DNA from: Haemonchus contortus
Taxonomy: Eukaryota > Nematoda > Chromadorea > Rhabditida > Trichostrongylidae
Assembly (NCBI GenBank): GCA_000469685.2
Contig: LS997566.1
Coordinates: 33,742,303-33,806,302 of the forward strand
DNA: 64,000 nt
Direction: 5' to 3'
The notes below the pieces were generated by a model, which ran no database searches, was not told the DNA's origin, and saw nothing but the letters and a program-made list of their open reading frames with translations. Shown in pieces: positions 58,735-64,000 of the stretch. The translations under genes were made by a program, and so were the position numbers. Position 1 is the stretch's first letter, and every line of letters starts with the position of its first letter.

Positions 58735-59385
58735 CTAGTAGATCCCGATCAATCCGATTTTTGGATGCGTATGTGGCTTATGCAATGAATTGCGTTTGTC
58801 TGCCTTGCCGATATGCAAGTTAGTTTTTTTCAACTCCCAGACAAGTCTGGCCAGAAAGTTTGCTTGAATTGAGCAATTCCACACGGGATCCGAATTCGTG
58901 GCCATGCGTGTGTGATAGTGCACCACCTGCCTGTACACCGCCTCCATATGTATGACCAATCCTTGCTCATTGTTGACTATGTAAAAAGGAAAGCGTCGAG
59001 GAGGAAACAACCAATGTTGCCAAGTTGAAAACGGCGCTCGTGTTGGGAGTTATCGGAAGGTTGGGATAGTGAGTAACCACGGTTTGAATATCCACTCTTG
59101 CCCCGTCTGATATTAGCACGAATACTAAGCTTATCCTGGAGGTTTGATACCAGGAAACGCGGGTAGGAATCTACTTTTGAGAGATCACCGACTCAGGCAA
59201 TGTTACAGCCATATTATAACCATTTCTCTACCACTAGTGCTCCCGGCCAAATCACCAACGGTGAAAGGTGCAATCGACGGCTTTCATGTGCTTGTGGGAT
59301 AATTCTGTTCGTTTATCCTCAATGTCAATGTTCTTATGGTTTAGCCGCTTGTGGTCATCCCGAACATGTGAATATTCGAAAGCAG
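58735..59385 (-). mobile_element. SINE copy with 400-bp 5' extension, pair of 45170-45870
   Basis: 58735-58965 is the SINE body on the minus strand. 58965-59385 matches the extension seen at 45480-45870. The 3' end abuts GATCCCGATCAATCC, the family end. Confidence 0.6.
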
Positions 59386-59389
59386 AGGA

Positions 59390-60765
59390 TATATATAATT
59401 TTCCATTAAAGTGTTGGCAGATGCGGGCCTGATGGTGAGCCACTTGAAACTACGCTACATCCGCTCAAACTCGTTGCCAGGCACAATACACTCTCAGGAC
59501 GAGTGGAGTTTTCCGTTCCAGAATGGGGGAATTTCAGATTTTCAAAAAACCACTAAACCGAATGTGAAGTGATTTGTAGGACTTCCATGGATTTCTTTCA
59601 TCTCCATTACAGCAAAAAACGAAAGAAGGATAACTCGCTTTTTTTATCAAAACTGAGATCCTTCATGGTGGGAGCTGTACCATGTGCATGAGATACGAAC
59701 AGAAATGTTCTCCCGCTGAGCTACTCTAATCCAATCCAAGCTGCTTGTTTTTCGACGCGACTGTGGCTCTCCATTTCCATAGTTTCTTGTAACTTTTTTC
59801 CTTTACATATACCTATATGTTAGCAAAAGCCCGTACTTCAGCTGATAGGATCGTCAATGGCCGAAAAATCAGCTATTCAGCTATCTGATCGTGATAGGTT
59901 GGCTGCTGGGAATGGGCGAAGGCAATCGTTGAGGATGTGAATTGGCTAGCTGACTATAATTGCTTCCTAAGCTTCCCTCATTTGGCTCTACTAGAGGACT
60001 GCGAGAATTCAGAAGCCGAAGCAGTGATCGAGAAGGACAGGTCTAATATGCAACAAGATTTCAAAAGAAGTCAACAAAGTCAAAAGGAAAAAGAAAAAAA
60101 AGGGAAAAGAAGAATAAAGAGTAAGAAGTAAAAGTTAGTTCCCTTATTCATCACCTTTCCATCCCTGAGGCGCGTGAATTCACCGTATTCAATTGGTACC
60201 TTCTCGCCAAGCTTTTCTGCTGCACACCTGAATGTCGTTTTTCAATATTCCAGCAGAAAGTGCCCTTCTTGTGACCAAGTTTGCAAAATCGGCCAATCTG
60301 CCACTCTCCCTTTTGAACAAATGATATGTTCTGAGCAAAAAAAACGCCTGAGGTTAACGAGAAAGTGGAAATGGTACTCAGCGTCCCTATCTGCTGCTCT
60401 TCATCTTGAAAATAGCCACCCATCAAAGATTTGAATGAAGAGCAGCCAAAACTTTGATTGCTGCTCACAAAGGAATAGGATGACCCCATTATGTTAATGT
60501 GATAATACCTATTATCAGTTGTCAGTACCAATGAAACCTTCTTCTTCGAGGATATATCATTGACTTCATATCATTAGTTTAGAATCTCACATTATTGGTG
60601 GTCGATAAGTTCTGTCGAAGTAATATTGAAAAAAAAATAATCGTGATCTTTCTCGAGTCACAAACCTTGCTGGGCAGCGGTCGTATGCTAATGGCAAGAA
60701 ACGAACAGGATCCTCATTCTGCTTAGTATAAAGCGCTTCGTCTGTCGTCTCCCTGTTTACCTGCT
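59390..60765. other. Intergenic, nothing recognised
   Basis: A 126-codon minus frame (60531-60151) and a 64-codon Lys-rich plus frame (59937-60131, ending KKGKRRIKSKK) are open but without similarity, splice context or start signals that I can defend. Confidence 0.4.
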
Positions 60766-60768
60766 TGC

Positions 60769-60990
<222 letters not shown>

Positions 60991-62200
60991 TACGTCTGTA
61001 ACGAAATTCCTTAGCTCCTTTAGATCTGCCTGGAGAGACCTTGTCAATCGTGGGATGAGTGGGCCATATCCCGAGAAGTATAAAGTACACATCAGCTTGG
61101 CGGAGCCCCGCCCACAGTGGGCGTGGCGTGTATCGAAATGAGCTGTACTAAGGACCATGATTTCAAACTTCAACGAAACTGGATGTAAAGGTGGTTAGAG
61201 GTGCGCATTGGTAAGTTAGATTTAACTGGTGAGACCCTCCCGATGGGCGGGGAGTTCTCCAAAAATGCAATGCTTTATGAAAACATTTAGAACTCGGTTT
61301 GGAGAAAGCCAACAGAGCAGGAAAAAGTTGATGTATGAGAAGCATGTCGAAGGTGTCTCCAGCATAAACGACATTAGCGGAGGCCCGCTCACAATGGGCG
61401 GAGCGTGCTACGAAGCTCACATCGTTTCTTACATTGATATACGTACATTGATAACTCCGGTTCCCTTGGAACTAGAAAGTTCAAACTTGGTAGGAGTACA
61501 GGCGGCAAGTTGGGACACTTATAGAGGGTGGTAGGACCATACTCCGCCCACAGAAGGCGGGGTCCGGTCCTACCACCTGGTCATAAATTTTATAAAAGTT
61601 ATAATGAAAATCAGCTCGCGTGGCTCCGTCTCTCATGGCTAGAGCCCCTAGCGCACGCGATAGCGTGCGTGGTTGCTTGGTCTTCTAATAATGAATTACC
61701 TCCTATTATTACACTTACCACTGACTTCTGTCGTCCTACTCTACCATACTGCCTTATCGAATGAAACATTTTGAAGGGTCAAAGGTACACCTCAGATACC
61801 AAAGGAGCCAAGGTTTTGATTGATAGGAGGTTTTTGTTCTCTGAGACCATTATTAGCTTTCATCACTATTCATCAGTTTCTGTACTTACGACCCCTTGGA
61901 TCCACTGGTGACACAGAGTGGGTAGAAACCTAATGGCTCTCGTCCTCTTTAGCTCATTACCAGTCCCTATCAGTTGCGATAATTCCTTGTCACCAATCAT
62001 CTACGGCCCTTTCACATCCCACCCCACCTACTAAAGGGTCAGGGCTCCACTGTTAACACGAAGTTAGTAGCGGATCTTGTGGATTTTGCCTTCCAGAACT
62101 CCTTATCAGCTTCTATCAATTATTTTCATTTCCTTTTATCCACTACTAGTGTTCTCATCCTACCGAATGTATCCCTTAGAAATTAGAACGCTCTGGTTTC
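60991..62200. repeat. Modular repeat, two opposed blocks
   Basis: At 61080-61570 the GC-box modules are on the minus strand (AGCCCCGCCCACAGTGGGCG, ACTCCGCCCACAGAAGGCGG). At 61700-62150 the TTATCAG-type modules are on the plus strand, including CTTATCGAATGAAACATTTT shared with 3603-3622. Confidence 0.6.
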
Positions 62201-62439
62201 AGGGAGAGGGACTATTTGATTTGATTTATTACACGACTGATTCGTGTGAAAATGAACAACGGGAAACAAGCAAGAGCAACTACAACACAATAGAAATCGA
62301 CCTAAGAACTACTTATGCGTAGTTACTACACCAAAAAAACAAGAGGTAGAAAAAAAGCTATAATATAACGAAGAAGTGAAGTACAAGAGTAAAACAAAAT
62401 GTGAAAAAAGCAATATAGTAGACAAAGGAGCAATTAATA

Positions 62440-63150
62440 TCAGCGTTGGGTCAAGAGCCTTTTGAAGTGTGCGAGCGATTTGGGCGCTGGGCCTCGCTTG
62501 ATAATTTTGTTAAATTCGATACCGGCACGGTGGCAGAAGAACTGGTTTCTATACCTAGAATTAAGTCCAGGTATAAAAACCTTGCTGTTGCCCCCACGAG
62601 TACGTGAATCACCAATAGCGAAGAGCCTAAGCCTATCTACAGAGACCACACCACAGAGGATCTTGTAGAGCATGAGTACATCAAATCGCCTCCTTCTACT
62701 TTCGAGAGTTTGCAGACCTAGAATTTGGTTCCTCATAGAGCTTTGCGGAACTTTCGTGCAGTCATATCCATGAACCCTTACCATCAATTTCCTAGTGAAG
62801 TCATTTTGAACCTTCTCTAAAGCCCTAATGAGGGATTTTTTCTGGGGATAGTATATCACTGTCCCATATTCCAATAGTGGACGAATGTATGTCTTAAATG
62901 CTCTTATAATGAGTTGGGAGTCTTTACAAACGAAAGCCTTGTAAAAGTTGTATACCTTATTAGTAGCCTTGTTCACAATCATGTTTATGTGTTCATCGAA
63001 ACTAAGATTACGGCTTATGACGAAGCCGAGATCAGTGACTTTGTCCACGGTTTGCAAAACATTACCATCAATGTGGTAAGAGCAGAGACTCGTCTGCGAA
63101 CGAGATAGAATCAAAACCTTCGTTTTGTCAACAGACAAGGGAAGCCCCCG
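62440..63150 (-). mobile_element. CR1/Jockey-type LINE, 5'-truncated, C-terminal part of ORF2
   Basis: Minus-strand frame of about 235 codons without a stop. Blocks typical of the region after the reverse transcriptase catalytic site: LPLSVDKTKVLIL, VTDLGFVISRNLSFDEHI, YIRPLLEYGTVIYYP, NDFTRKLM and LGLQTLESRRRRFDVL, ending at LAHFKRLLTQR. The catalytic YADD part is missing; the frame breaks off near 63150, where the modular-repeat tail begins. The intact frame suggests a fairly recent insertion. Confidence 0.85.
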
Positions 63151-63189
63151 ACTATGAATATTATGAATATCAAACACGCATATACCCAC

Positions 63190-64000
63190 AATCCAACAGG
63201 CACACTCAGCGAATTATACATATTTATACCAGTCGGGTCGCCCGGCTGACGCCAGGCTCTCCTCCTTTTTGTGTCAGACACCCTATCCCGAGAACTGTTG
63301 AAGTGAAGAATTTTATTCCTTTCTTCAAAGGTTACAGTTTGTAAAATTTTTTCCGTGTTTAGTTGAGTGAGATCAAAAGCTCCCTCCTTCTTTGATAAAG
63401 TTGTATTGAGTCTAACTCTGCACTCCTTCTTTGGAACAAATGGCAACTGCCTGTACACGAAATCTGACACAGGACTAACAGGGCAGTGCAAGTGGTATTC
63501 CGTTGAAGTCGGGGCTTACGCCTTTAATTGGAAGTCTCAAACCTTTACTCGCTTAGAAATAAATACCCATCAAAAATCCAACTGTAAGACAACCAAAGAT
63601 GATGCTCGATGTTCTGAGAGATGATAGCACCGTTAACAGATATTTTTTATCCATGGACCCTTTTCTTTACAGAGATATCATTAGTTGCGAATTCCAGATT
63701 ACAGGCGGTCGAATACGAAATGTCGCACCAAACTGAACGCTCTCGGTCTACGGGGACAGGAGTTATGAATTTGCGGCCCAAAAATTCTATCGTGCACGCC
63801 CCGTCCCCCGTGGGCGGAGTCCGGTCCTGCCACTTGCCTTGAGTGTTCACATCCTGCCCCCCCCCACCCCCGTACTCCTACCAAGTTCGAACGCTCTAGG
63901 TCTACGGGGACAGGAGTCATGAGTTTCCGGTCGGACACACACGCCGACAGACACACACACAAACACATCGACAAACCAACAGACACACTTAGCGAATTAT
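63190..64000 (+). repeat. Modular repeat, copy with tail-head junction and GC modules
   Basis: 63190-63270 has the tail-to-head junction (CACACTCAGCGAATTATA, then CCAGTCGGGTCGCCCGGC). 63715-63900 has GC-box units (GCACGCCCCGTCCCCCGTGG) and 63925-64000 the CA-rich tail ending CACACTTAGCGAATTAT. It runs off the window. Confidence 0.65.

Overview
This is a eukaryotic window, almost certainly from a parasitic clade V nematode (hookworm or other strongylid). Exons are short (14-260 bp). Introns start GT and end in the nematode-type TTTCAG or TTTAG. The genes match nematode families (a receptor L-domain membrane pair, a zig-like two-Ig protein, nephrocystin-4), and the intergenic DNA is packed with mariner, Tc1-like, RTE, CR1 and SINE debris. 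Almost no gene is contained in one long ORF. I rebuilt the genes by joining exons whose splice sites, reading phase and protein similarity agree.

Layout. 1-563: 3' ends of two mariner copies. 792-2974 (+): last three exons of a single-pass receptor L-domain protein (copy A). 3060-10380: repeats, including a modular repeat family, a dead 1.5-kb Tc1/Tc3-like transposon and a CR1 remnant. 10384-13905: decayed SF1 helicase gene flanked by two direct repeats. 14286-14406 (+): probable signal-peptide exon. 14560-16170 (-): RTE retrotransposon remnant. 17013-20257 (+): five-exon paralogue (copy B) of the first receptor; its 3' exons have the same phases as copy A and share a 3'UTR block. 22200-51213 (+): one very large gene, nphp-4, 34 exons, 1382 codons plus stop, with an X-box-like site upstream. 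Two complete genes sit antisense in its introns: a 244-residue Cys/Gly-rich secreted protein (32777-31653) and a 162-residue Tyr-rich protein (46111-41204). 52842-58226 (-): 3' part of a secreted two-immunoglobulin-domain gene; its intron holds a 1.2-kb foldback element and an RTE fragment. 58735-64000: repeats, including a 5'-truncated CR1 element.

How the genes relate. nphp-4 should act at the ciliary transition zone of sensory neurons, and the X-box fits RFX/DAF-19 control of ciliary genes. The receptor pair is a local duplication, with copy A carrying an added Lys/Ser/Glu repeat tail. Both nested genes carry all their own splice signals, and the Cys-rich one also has its own TATA box and poly(A) signal, so they are independent of their host. 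I saw no tRNA, rRNA or CRISPR.

Limits: all gene models are manual, without transcripts or searches. Repeat boundaries are approximate unless a terminal motif is quoted.
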